From the NCBI RefSeq assembly GCF_029868385.1, contig NZ_JARWNX010000064.1, positions 372,001-436,000 of the forward strand: a DNA stretch of 64,000 nucleotides, written 5' to 3'. The translations under genes and the position numbers were made by a program. Below, piece by piece: positions 16,266 through 24,139 of this stretch (its first letter is position 1; each line of letters starts with the position of its first letter). The stretch is from Nocardia cyriacigeorgica. Its GTDB lineage: Bacteria > Actinomycetota > Actinomycetes > Mycobacteriales > Mycobacteriaceae. A model generated the notes under the pieces. The model did not search any database, was not told the DNA's origin, and saw only the letters and a list, made by a program, of their open reading frames with translations.

Positions 16266-18923
16266 GTGGCAGTCGTCGATGACCGTGGGCATACCGATTA
16301 CCCACCCGAACCGCCCGGCGAGGACTTCGGGCGGCAACCGCCGCACGATATGGCGGCCGAACAATCCGTCCTCGGCGGCATGCTGCTCAGCAAGGACGCC
16401 ATCGCCGACGTCATCGAGGCCTTGCGCCCCGGCGATTTCTACCGCCCCGCCCATCAGGCGATCTACGACACCATCCTCGACCTCTACGGCCGCGGTGAAC
16501 CCGCCGACCCCGTCACCGTCGCCGCGGGCCTCGACCGTCGCGGCGAACTCAAACGCATCGGCGGCGCCCCCTACCTGGTCACCCTCACCCAGACCGTCCC
16601 CACCGCCGCCAACGCCGGCTACTACGCCGAGATCGTCGCCGAAAAGGCCATCCTGCGCCGCCTCGTCGAAGCGGGCACCCGCATCGTCCAATACGGCTAC
16701 GCGGGCGCCGACGGCCAAGACATCGCCGAGGTCGTCGACCGCGCCCAAGCCGAGGTCTACGAGGTCACCGAACGCCGAACCACCGAAGACTTCCTCCCCC
16801 TCGAAGAACTCCTCCAGCCCACGATGGACGAAATCGACTCCATCGCCAGCCGCGGCGGCATCTCCCTCGGCGTCCCCACCGGCTTCACCGAACTCGACGA
16901 ACTCACCAACGGCCTCCATCCCGGCCAGATGATCATCGTCGCGGCGCGTCCTGGAGTTGGCAAGTCGACCCTTGGCATGGATTTCATGCGGAGTTGCTCG
17001 ATCAAGCATGGGTTGGCGAGTGTCATCTTTTCGCTGGAGATGAGTCGGACCGAGATCGTCATGCGGCTGCTGTCGGCGGAGGCGAAGATCAAGCTCGGGG
17101 ATATGCGGTCCGGGCGGATGAGCGATGACGACTGGACGAAGCTGGCGCGGCGGATGAGTGAGATCAGTGAGGCGCCGCTGTTCGTCGACGATTCGCCGAA
17201 CCTCACCATGATGGAAATCCGCGCCAAGGCCCGGCGCCTCAAGCAGCGTCACGACCTGAAACTCGTTGTGGTCGACTACCTCCAGCTGATGACCTCCGGC
17301 AAGAAGGTCGAATCCCGCCAGCAAGAAGTCTCGGACTTCTCCCGAAACCTCAAACTACTGGCCAAGGAACTCGAAGTCCCCGTCATCGCCATCAGCCAGC
17401 TGAACCGAGGCCCCGAACAACGAACCGACAAGCGCCCCATGGTCTCCGACCTGCGCGAATCGGGCTGCCTCCCGGCATCGGCGCGGATTCTTCGTGCCGA
17501 TACCGGTGCAGAGACCACGTTGGGGGAGCTGCTTGCCACCGGCGAACAGCCGCTGGTCTGGTCGCTCGATGAGCGTTTGCGGATGGTCGCGCGTCCGATG
17601 GTGAAAGTGTTCCCCAGCGGCCGCAAGGAAGTCTTCCGACTGCGGCTGGCCTCCGGGCGTGAAGTCGAAGCGACCGGGAACCATCCGTTCCTCACCGTCG
17701 ACGGCTGGATCGCCCTCGACAAACTCTCGGTCGGCGACCGCCTGGCCACACCGCGCATGGTGCCCGAGCCGGTGCACACCACCAGGATGGCCGAGTCCGA
17801 GGTGATTCTGCTCGCGCACATGATCGGCGACGGCTCCTGCGTGAAACGCCAGCCCATTCGTTACGCGAGTGTCGACGAAGAGAATCTGACCGCAGTCACC
17901 ACCGCCGCCGAACACTTCGGAGTCACCGCCGTACGTGACGAATACGCGGCAGCCCGTGTGACGACCTTGCGACTTCCGGCGCCCTACCGACTCACTCACG
18001 GCAGACGAAACCCGATCGCTGCGTGGCTGGACCAGCTCGGCCTGTTCGGGCTGCGGAGCTACGAGAAGTTCGTTCCTCAGCCGATCTTCGCGCTGCCGAA
18101 CGATCAGGTGGCGTTGTTCCTGCGGCATCTGTGGGCCACCGATGGTTCCGTGCGATGGGACGCCACGGGTCGTCAAGCCCGGATCTATTACGCATCCACC
18201 AGCCGCCGCCTGATCGACGATGTCGCACAGCTGCTGCTTCGCCTGGGTGTGCACGGTCGGATCAAGATGGTCAGCAAGGGCGACTACCGTCCGTGCTGGC
18301 ACCTGACGATCAACGGCGTCGAGAACCAGAACATCTTCCTGCGTGATATCGGTGTCCACGGAGCCCGCGGCCGGTCGGCCGAAGCGGTGCGCGCCGAGCT
18401 GGAGGTGGTTTCCCCGAACGTCAATGTCGACACCGTGCCCAAGGAAGTGTGGACCCACGTCCGCGATCTGCTGGCGACCAAACAGATGACACACCGCCAG
18501 TTCTCGGCTGCCATGGGCTCTCGCTTCTGCGGCTCGGCCATGTGGAAGCACTCCCCGAGCCGTTCCCGCCTCGCCCGAGTAGCGACGGTCCTCGACGACG
18601 CCGATATCGAGATGCTCGCGACCAACGACGTGTTCTGGGACAGAGTCGTCGACATCACCAGCCTTGGCATGCAAGATGTATTCGATGGGACCGTGCCCGG
18701 GACCGAAAATTTTGTGGCTAATGGCATAAGTTTGCATAATTCTTTGGAACAGGATGCCGACATGGTCATCCTCTTGCACCGCCCCGATGCCTTCGAGCGC
18801 GACGATCCGCGTGGTGGTGAGGCCGATCTGATCGTGGGTAAGCATCGAAATGGTCCGACTGCCACCATCACTGTGGCGCACCAGCTGCATTTGAGTCGGT
18901 TCGTGGATATGGCGCGGGGCTGA
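16266..18923 (+). CDS. dnaB: Replicative DNA helicase DnaB with an intein
   Basis: 885 aa precursor. The ring helicase unwinds DNA ahead of the polymerase at the fork. The N-terminal DnaB domain starts near PPHDMAAEQSVLGGML. The RecA-like ATPase domain has Walker A GVGKST (230-235), FSLEMS, and Walker B VVVDYLQLM. The GTG at 16266 (MAVVDDRGH) is preferred because mycobacterial DnaB begins MAVVDD; an in-frame GTG at 16230 is less likely. The host protein is interrupted after RESG by a 425-aa intein (residues 401-825); after splicing the mature helicase is about 460 aa. The downstream extein SLEQDADMVILLHRP carries the conserved catalytic segment. Synonymous codon choice changes abruptly inside the N-extein (see findings). 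Confidence 0.95.
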   Translation: MAVVDDRGHTDYPPEPPGEDFGRQPPHDMAAEQSVLGGMLLSKDAIADVIEALRPGDFYRPAHQAIYDTILDLYGRGEPADPVTVAAGLDRRGELKRIGGAPYLVTLTQTVPTAANAGYYAEIVAEKAILRRLVEAGTRIVQYGYAGADGQDIAEVVDRAQAEVYEVTERRTTEDFLPLEELLQPTMDEIDSIASRGGISLGVPTGFTELDELTNGLHPGQMIIVAARPGVGKSTLGMDFMRSCSIKHGLASVIFSLEMSRTEIVMRLLSAEAKIKLGDMRSGRMSDDDWTKLARRMSEISEAPLFVDDSPNLTMMEIRAKARRLKQRHDLKLVVVDYLQLMTSGKKVESRQQEVSDFSRNLKLLAKELEVPVIAISQLNRGPEQRTDKRPMVSDLRESGCLPASARILRADTGAETTLGELLATGEQPLVWSLDERLRMVARPMVKVFPSGRKEVFRLRLASGREVEATGNHPFLTVDGWIALDKLSVGDRLATPRMVPEPVHTTRMAESEVILLAHMIGDGSCVKRQPIRYASVDEENLTAVTTAAEHFGVTAVRDEYAAARVTTLRLPAPYRLTHGRRNPIAAWLDQLGLFGLRSYEKFVPQPIFALPNDQVALFLRHLWATDGSVRWDATGRQARIYYASTSRRLIDDVAQLLLRLGVHGRIKMVSKGDYRPCWHLTINGVENQNIFLRDIGVHGARGRSAEAVRAELEVVSPNVNVDTVPKEVWTHVRDLLATKQMTHRQFSAAMGSRFCGSAMWKHSPSRSRLARVATVLDDADIEMLATNDVFWDRVVDITSLGMQDVFDGTVPGTENFVANGISLHNSLEQDADMVILLHRPDAFERDDPRGGEADLIVGKHRNGPTATITVAHQLHLSRFVDMARG
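17466..18740 (+). mobile_element. DnaB intein with LAGLIDADG homing-endonuclease motifs
   Basis: 425-aa in-frame protein-splicing element. It begins with Cys1 (block A CLPASARI), has the splicing His in GNHPF (intein residue 73), and ends FVANGISLHN before the +1 Ser of SLEQDAD. Two DOD endonuclease motifs are visible: LLAHMIGDGS (115-124) and LFLRHLWATDGS (216-227). Both keep their acidic residue, so the endonuclease could be active. The insertion point RESG/S(L/I)EQDAD is the site used by the M. tuberculosis and Synechocystis DnaB inteins. The last 60 bases are AT-rich compared with the host gene. Confidence 0.93.
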
Positions 18924-18998
18924 TTTTGGTCGCGGCGTAGCGGTCTGCGGCTGGGGAGGCGTCACCGGCGTCCGCGTCGAAAGCGCTACTCCGACTGT

Positions 18999-19607
18999 CT
19001 AGCGAACGGGTCGCACCGCGAGGTGATGGCTGAATTCGCGCACTACCGCGCCCGAGGCGGTGGCGACGACATCGTCGACCCACTGGGGTATCGGGGCGGC
19101 GCGGGCGATGAAATCGCGGACGAGGCCGTAGGGGATCGCTTTCACCGCAGCGCCCGCGATCGCCATCGCTTGTGCGTCGGCGGTACCGAATTGGACGGCG
19201 ACGGCCTCGCGGAGGGCGGCGTTCATATCGTCGTTGACGGCGGCGATCGCGGCTCGGAGGTCGTCGGGGCCGATGTCGAGTAGCTCGTCGCGGTGGAACA
19301 TTTTCATCGCTCGGGCTTCGGTCGGGTGGTCGCGGCAGTAGCGCGGTAGGTAGGCGGCGGCGGTGAGTATGGGGTCGGATTCGGTCAGCGCCTCGATGAG
19401 GCCGGTCTGGAAGCGGCGGATCGAACGCAACCACAGGCGGGCCAGCAACTCCTCACGGGAGGCGAAGCGGACGTAGATCGAACCGGTGTGGACGCCGGAG
19501 GCGGCGCTGATGGCGGCGATTCCGGGCCGGGTGATCGCCGGGTCGCGCAATAGATCGCGGGTCGCGTCGAGGACCTGATCATCGGTGAATCGCCTGGGTC
19601 TTGCCAC
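18999..19607 (-). CDS. TetR-family transcriptional regulator
   Basis: 202 aa. The N-terminal HTH (about residues 8-55) contains ITRPGIAAISAASGVHTGSIYVRFASREEL (cited by position), followed by a helical ligand-binding domain. It is divergent from a small membrane protein gene, with only 29 bp between the two starts. That gap holds an 11-bp inverted repeat, a likely operator for both genes. The TetR stop and the dnaB stop face each other across 75 bp with no obvious terminator. Confidence 0.85.
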   Translation of the reverse strand: MARPRRFTDDQVLDATRDLLRDPAITRPGIAAISAASGVHTGSIYVRFASREELLARLWLRSIRRFQTGLIEALTESDPILTAAAYLPRYCRDHPTEARAMKMFHRDELLDIGPDDLRAAIAAVNDDMNAALREAVAVQFGTADAQAMAIAGAAVKAIPYGLVRDFIARAAPIPQWVDDVVATASGAVVREFSHHLAVRPVR

Positions 19608-19616
19608 GCATACAGC

Positions 19617-19627
19617 CTAGGGCCTAG
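19617..19627. promoter_or_regulatory. TetR operator candidate
   Basis: CTAGGGCCTAG: CTAGG and CCTAG half-sites around a single central G, inside the 29-bp divergent TetR/membrane-protein gap. Confidence 0.45.
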
Positions 19628-19636
19628 TTTTGGAAT

Positions 19637-19987
19637 ATGGATTCAAAAACTGGCTTTCCGCTTGTCGGCAGCATGCTCACCTTCATCGGCGCCGCCCACA
19701 CCGTCTTGGGCGCCGTCATATGGGCGACGAAAGATCAGGACACCGAGCTGTCGTTCTGGTTCACCGCCTTCGGTGTGGCCGCCATCGCGCTCGGCATCGC
19801 GGTCATCGAAGTGGAGCGGGTCCGGGGTTACGTTCCCGGCCCGATCCTCGCCGCGACCGCGGTCGTGGCCGGGTTCGGGCTGGTCTTCGAACCGCTGTCG
19901 GGGTTTCTCACGGTGCTCGTTCCGGTGGCCGTCGGCCTTCGCGGATGGGTCCGGCGGAGGGGCGCCGTGGTTGCCGCAGCTCGGTAG
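19637..19987 (+). CDS. Small four-helix membrane protein (DUF6463-like)
   Basis: 116 aa with four hydrophobic segments (about 10-28, 40-57, 68-85, 90-105). The N-terminus SMLTFIGAAHTVLGAVIW, with a His after the first helix turn, resembles the actinobacterial DUF6463 family. Function unknown. It is divergent from, and probably repressed by, the neighbouring TetR regulator. Such pairs are often small-molecule-responsive export or stress modules (inference). Confidence 0.65.
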   Translation: MDSKTGFPLVGSMLTFIGAAHTVLGAVIWATKDQDTELSFWFTAFGVAAIALGIAVIEVERVRGYVPGPILAATAVVAGFGLVFEPLSGFLTVLVPVAVGLRGWVRRRGAVVAAAR

Positions 19988-20056
19988 AGAGCGGGCAGAT
20001 CTCCTTCCCAACGGGAGCGCCGCGCGATCGAGCAAGCACCGATGGCTCGGCTATCA

Positions 20057-21970
20057 CTACATCCGCCGGAGGAACCCGAGAATCGCGGTGCTCGCCCCGC
20101 GTTGCGCGGCTGCCTGTCCGGAACCGTTGCCGCCGAAGGTGATACCGCCGGTCCATTGGGCGGCGACCGGGAAGATGCCGGGCCGGATGAGGTGGCCAGC
20201 GCCGGAAAACCGCAGGTGCGCGTCACCGGGATGGGATCGACGCGACAGCAGCGCGTCGGCCATGGTGCCAGACGGCCACACCGCGTCATCATCGCCGGTC
20301 AGGCACAGTATCGGGTAGTCGATGCGTTCGGATCGGAGTTCGGTTTCGGGAGTTGCGTGGTCGAGTCCCTCGTCGTAGGCGGGGCGCAGGCGCAGCAGGA
20401 TCGGCTGGTGGTGGGCGATATTGCCGTGCGCCGACCAGGCGTTGCGCACCAGCTGTGGCATCAGTTCGCCGGAGGGTAGTGCGCACCAAGGTAGGTCGGC
20501 GCCGTCCAGCGTCCAGGACGGTGTGCCGGGAATCTCGCCGTCCGAACCGATGGCCTGCCAGGACACCGAACTCGGGCTCACCAGTATCAGGCCGCTCAAC
20601 GAGATTCGACTGTGCGCGGCGGTGGCGAGTAACCCTTCCGCTCCGCGCGAGATGCCCATAGCCGCGGTGCGCCGGGCGTCGACTTCCTCCTGTCCGGCCA
20701 GCCAATTGATCGCCCGCACGAATCGGTGCAACGGAACGCGCGCGATATCGGTGTTTTCATCGAGCCAGGAAAAGGCAAGCGCCGCATAGCCGTTCGCGGC
20801 GAGCATGGCGATCGTGGCGCGTTGCGAATCGCATCCGCCCTCCGATCCACCGAAGCAGGCGACGCCGGGTCGGCCGTTCGGCGGCGGTGCGCCGGTGGGT
20901 GATGCGTACACCGCGCGACGTCCGGCTATGGACACCTCGGTGAGGCGCACATCCGCCGGTGCGGGGACCCGATTCACGGTGGTACGCAAGCGCTCCGAGC
21001 CGCACCGGATGTCGATGGTCACCTGCCATTCGTATGCGGGTGGCAGGAAAAGCTCAGGGGTGTGGTCGGATTCGAAGCGCATGGCCCACAGCACGGCGTC
21101 GGCGTCGGGCGCGCTCCAGTCCCCGGTGACCGGTGCGGTGATCGCCGGATCGACAACCCCCTTCGCCGACGCGGTGAAGATCGCCGCCGATTCCCACTCC
21201 GCGCCGACCAGATCGATCCCGGACGCATGCACTTCCACGCTCGCATGGGGTGTGCAACCGCGCACCGACCAGGCGAACGGTTCGTCGTGCCGGGAGACCT
21301 CTGGCGCGGTGAGCACGAGTGAATCGCTGTGGATCGGCGCGGGTGCGGAGGTCGGCGCGACGGGCCTGCGCTGGTCTCCGGTATGCGCGGCGACCAGCTC
21401 CGATCGCCGGGCGAACCACGTCGGGAACAGTGCCGAGACCACGCCGGCTGCGCCCATCGCCGTGTAGGGGACGACCCAGTAGCAGATCACCGACAGCAGA
21501 TGTCCGGTATCGCGGATGGTGGCGTCGCCGTCGACCAGCGGCGGTATCAGCGCCGACACCGTCATCACACCGAATACCGCGATCCACATCCAGGTCATCG
21601 CGACGGTGATCACCCGGAAACCATCGGTGGCCGCGGTCTGTGGATCGACGGATTCGGCGGCGTACTCCTCGACGAAGGGTCGGCCGATCAGGGCTGTGAT
21701 GAGGGCGATCAGAAACAGTCCGAGCGTGGTGACCGGCTGTAGCCAGCGTTCGAGCACCTGGTCGTCGACGGTGAACGCGGCGATGAGCAGCAGTGCGAAC
21801 ATGACGGCGGTGCCGACCTCGAGCGAATGCCACGACCGGCCGCGCAGCCGCAGTATCAGCGGGCCTGCGACCGCCAGTGCGAGGGCGATTCCGACCGCGG
21901 CTACGAACCCGGTGTTTCCGACCAGGATCCAGTAGACGATCCACGGGGCGAAACCGATCAGGAAGCCCAC
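20057..21970 (-). CDS. Membrane-anchored acyl-CoA thioesterase / BAAT-family protein
   Basis: 637 aa fusion. Residues 1-185 hold about six transmembrane helices resembling VC0807/septation-protein-A-like membrane proteins. Residues about 218-340 form the beta-sandwich thioesterase/BAAT N-terminal domain. Residues about 341-637 form the alpha/beta-hydrolase BAAT_C domain, with nucleophile Ser441 in GISRGAEG, Asp560-562 in TGDDDAVW and His593 in GAGHLIRPG. Typical family members are soluble and about 420-450 aa, so the membrane part is an unusual addition. It probably hydrolyses or transfers acyl-CoA at the membrane. Start GTG at 21970. Divergent from the cutinase-like gene. Confidence 0.8.
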   Translation of the reverse strand: MGFLIGFAPWIVYWILVGNTGFVAAVGIALALAVAGPLILRLRGRSWHSLEVGTAVMFALLLIAAFTVDDQVLERWLQPVTTLGLFLIALITALIGRPFVEEYAAESVDPQTAATDGFRVITVAMTWMWIAVFGVMTVSALIPPLVDGDATIRDTGHLLSVICYWVVPYTAMGAAGVVSALFPTWFARRSELVAAHTGDQRRPVAPTSAPAPIHSDSLVLTAPEVSRHDEPFAWSVRGCTPHASVEVHASGIDLVGAEWESAAIFTASAKGVVDPAITAPVTGDWSAPDADAVLWAMRFESDHTPELFLPPAYEWQVTIDIRCGSERLRTTVNRVPAPADVRLTEVSIAGRRAVYASPTGAPPPNGRPGVACFGGSEGGCDSQRATIAMLAANGYAALAFSWLDENTDIARVPLHRFVRAINWLAGQEEVDARRTAAMGISRGAEGLLATAAHSRISLSGLILVSPSSVSWQAIGSDGEIPGTPSWTLDGADLPWCALPSGELMPQLVRNAWSAHGNIAHHQPILLRLRPAYDEGLDHATPETELRSERIDYPILCLTGDDDAVWPSGTMADALLSRRSHPGDAHLRFSGAGHLIRPGIFPVAAQWTGGITFGGNGSGQAAAQRGASTAILGFLRRM

Positions 21971-22161
21971 CTGCGGATTTTATCCCCGATGAACTGTCAG
22001 CGGAACAAGATCGCAGCTCGCCGCCGGCTCGCTCACCTCATACACCCCAGGCACACACCCAGTAACACTCTTCTCCCCTGCCACGACCTCATACGTGACA
22101 CATGGCCCGTCGGGGGGCCTGTCCGTCCACTTGTCGGTCACAGGAATATGGGGATTTGGAC

Positions 22162-23853
22162 ATGGCTCTTCGTGAGTTTCTCGCGCGACATCGGATGGCC
22201 TCGGTCGTTGCCGCGCCCGCAGTTCTCGGGGTCGCGGCGGCGGTGGCGGCCACCTTCGCATTGACATCCACGCCGGAAGAGGTGGACACCCAGCTGGTCG
22301 CCTCGGTCACCGAATGCCGTGACATGGTGACCATCTCGGTGGCCGGTCGCAATGACACGCCGCGTGAGGGGACGACGGCGATGCTCGTCGATGCCAATGG
22401 CAACCCTCTGCCCGCCGCGCTGTCGGGCGATCACAACAGCGAATGGCTGGACCCGGTGGTGAACGCGCCGCGCGATGACGTCGCCGAGGGTTCCTACGCC
22501 GCGGTCTACATCGCGTATCCGGCGAATATGTCCAGTTATGAGGACGCCGTCAATCAGGGTGTCGCCAATGCCAAGCAGGTGATGTCGGAGATCGCGGCGG
22601 CCTGCCCGGACACCAAGTTCTCGATCGTCGGCTACAGCGAGGGCGCCGATGTCGTGCGGCGTGTCGCGATGGAGGTCGGGCATCAGGAGCCCGGTCAGGA
22701 CGGCGAGTACGGGATCGTCGATCCGGAGAATGTGCTCGGCGTCGTCATCCTCGCCGACCCGGGGCGTTCGAAGGGTGATGGACCGTTCCCCGGTTCGGAG
22801 GACCCGTTCAACAACCCCGATGGCTTCGACCAGGATTATCAGAACGGGCAGAAGCCGGTACCGGGTCAGGGCGCGCTGCCGGGGACCAGCGGCGATTTCG
22901 GTGCGTTGAACGGCAAGATCGCCTCGTTCTGCTCCGACGGTGATCTCACCTGCTCGGCTCCGGAGAACATTTCCCTGCTGAACCTGGCGGTCAATGTGGG
23001 TAGGCAGTTGAACATCGATGATCTCGAACGTGAGGGATTGACCCCGGCGACCGGACAGGATGTCGCGGTGGTGCTCGGCCGGATCGCGATGACCGCGTTC
23101 GCCGATATCGCGTCCCAGCCGAACTGGATGGCCAGCGACGAGACCTTCCTCGAGGTGCTGCTGCGCGTTTCGGACCCCGAGTACAAGCCAGGTGAGGCGC
23201 CGAAGGAGCCGGTGCAGGCGGATGTGATCGCGGCCGATCAGATGTCGCCGCTGGCGTATCTGCCGCAGAAGATCCTGAACGAGATCGTCGGGCTGATCGT
23301 GACGAACCAGAACACCATCCCGGTGATCCTGAGCGATCCGTACAAGCAGACCCTCGGCCCCGATCACACCGGTCACCACTTCGACTACTGGGATGACGCC
23401 GATCCGGAGAACGGCCGGCCGATGACCTCGGCCGAGTACGCGGCGGCGTGGATCACCCATCTGGCCAAGCAGGCGCAGGCGGGGGAGAAGGTGGACACGA
23501 AGTCGAAGCCGACCGAGGCCGATCTCGCGGCCGCGTACGAGGCGGCGGAATCGACCACCTCGGCCGCTCCGACCACCGAACCGGCCAAGACCACGACCAC
23601 CACCGCGCCGACCGCCACCACGAAGCCGAACACCACGACCGACCCGTCGACCACGGCTCCGACCACGCCGAGCGAGGCCGCGACCACCACACCGGAGGTC
23701 ACCACCTCGCCCGAGGCGACCACCACCCAGCCGGCGCCGACCACCACCCAGGCGCCCGCCGAGACGACGGAGCCGACCACAACGGCACCGTTGACCACCA
23801 CGACGAAACCCGCCGCGCCCACCACGGACGCGCGCGCGGAGGCGTCGAACTGA
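22162..23853 (+). CDS. Cutinase-like secreted esterase with Thr/Ala/Pro-rich tail
   Basis: 563 aa. An N-terminal hydrophobic segment (about 14-34) serves as signal peptide or membrane anchor. The alpha/beta-hydrolase domain of the cutinase/PE-PPE-like esterase family has the nucleophile elbow GYSEG with Ser159. From about residue 459 to the end the protein is low complexity, made of T, A, P, E and K repeats (TTTTTAPTATTKP type), probably O-glycosylated and wall-spanning. ATG 22162 is chosen at the MALREF start; an upstream in-frame ATG at 22102 adds a non-hydrophobic Cys-containing stretch. Likely acts outside the cell on lipid esters. A strong terminator follows. Confidence 0.8.
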   Translation: MALREFLARHRMASVVAAPAVLGVAAAVAATFALTSTPEEVDTQLVASVTECRDMVTISVAGRNDTPREGTTAMLVDANGNPLPAALSGDHNSEWLDPVVNAPRDDVAEGSYAAVYIAYPANMSSYEDAVNQGVANAKQVMSEIAAACPDTKFSIVGYSEGADVVRRVAMEVGHQEPGQDGEYGIVDPENVLGVVILADPGRSKGDGPFPGSEDPFNNPDGFDQDYQNGQKPVPGQGALPGTSGDFGALNGKIASFCSDGDLTCSAPENISLLNLAVNVGRQLNIDDLEREGLTPATGQDVAVVLGRIAMTAFADIASQPNWMASDETFLEVLLRVSDPEYKPGEAPKEPVQADVIAADQMSPLAYLPQKILNEIVGLIVTNQNTIPVILSDPYKQTLGPDHTGHHFDYWDDADPENGRPMTSAEYAAAWITHLAKQAQAGEKVDTKSKPTEADLAAAYEAAESTTSAAPTTEPAKTTTTTAPTATTKPNTTTDPSTTAPTTPSEAATTTPEVTTSPEATTTQPAPTTTQAPAETTEPTTTAPLTTTTKPAAPTTDARAEASN

Positions 23854-23936
23854 CCGGCGAGTTCGCCGGTGCTCCGACCGGCCACGTGCGATAGGACCAC
23901 TACCGCACATCGGATCGTGCCGGGCGATCGTCGAAA

Positions 23937-23978
23937 GCGGCGGACTCACCACAGGTGAGTCCGCCGCTTTTGTCTTTT
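23937..23978 (+). terminator. Strong intrinsic terminator with U tract
   Basis: 13-bp perfect stem (GCGGCGGACTCAC / GTGAGTCCGCCGC), 5-nt loop, followed by TTTTGTCTTTT. One of the few terminators in the window with a real U tract. Ends the cutinase-like transcript. Confidence 0.9.
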
Positions 23979-24115
23979 CCCGCATGAGCGGAGCGGCACA
24001 TGAACGAAGCAGCGCACGGACGGAGGCGTCGCGCGGATGGCAGCCGGGTGCTGGGTGTCCTGTCGAGTGTGCACTCCGTGCCCGCAGCGTCGATGCCGGA
24101 AACGTGAACATGAAC

Positions 24116-24129
24116 TGAAACACGTTCTA
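24116..24129. promoter_or_regulatory. KstR-type operator before lipase gene
   Basis: TGAAACACGTTCTA fits TnnAACnnGTTnnA at every fixed base and ends 10 bp before the lipase ATG. Shares AACACGTTCTA with the box at 10146-10159. Confidence 0.65.
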
Positions 24130-24139
24130 AAGTGGGCCG

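Noticed and set aside
17355..18965. 536-aa minus-strand ORF opposite DnaB and its intein
   Set aside because: Antisense shadow of an unmistakable helicase/intein; no recognisable domain.
23535..23850. Thr-rich repeats as a CRISPR or minisatellite array
   Set aside because: Repeats are codon-level (ACC/ACG Thr) without constant spacers or repeat units; they encode a low-complexity protein tail.
22138..24123. 661-aa minus-strand ORF over the cutinase-like gene
   Set aside because: Composed almost only of G, R, D, H and V; it mirrors the Thr-rich repeats on the plus strand and overlaps a protein with signal peptide and GYSEG motif.
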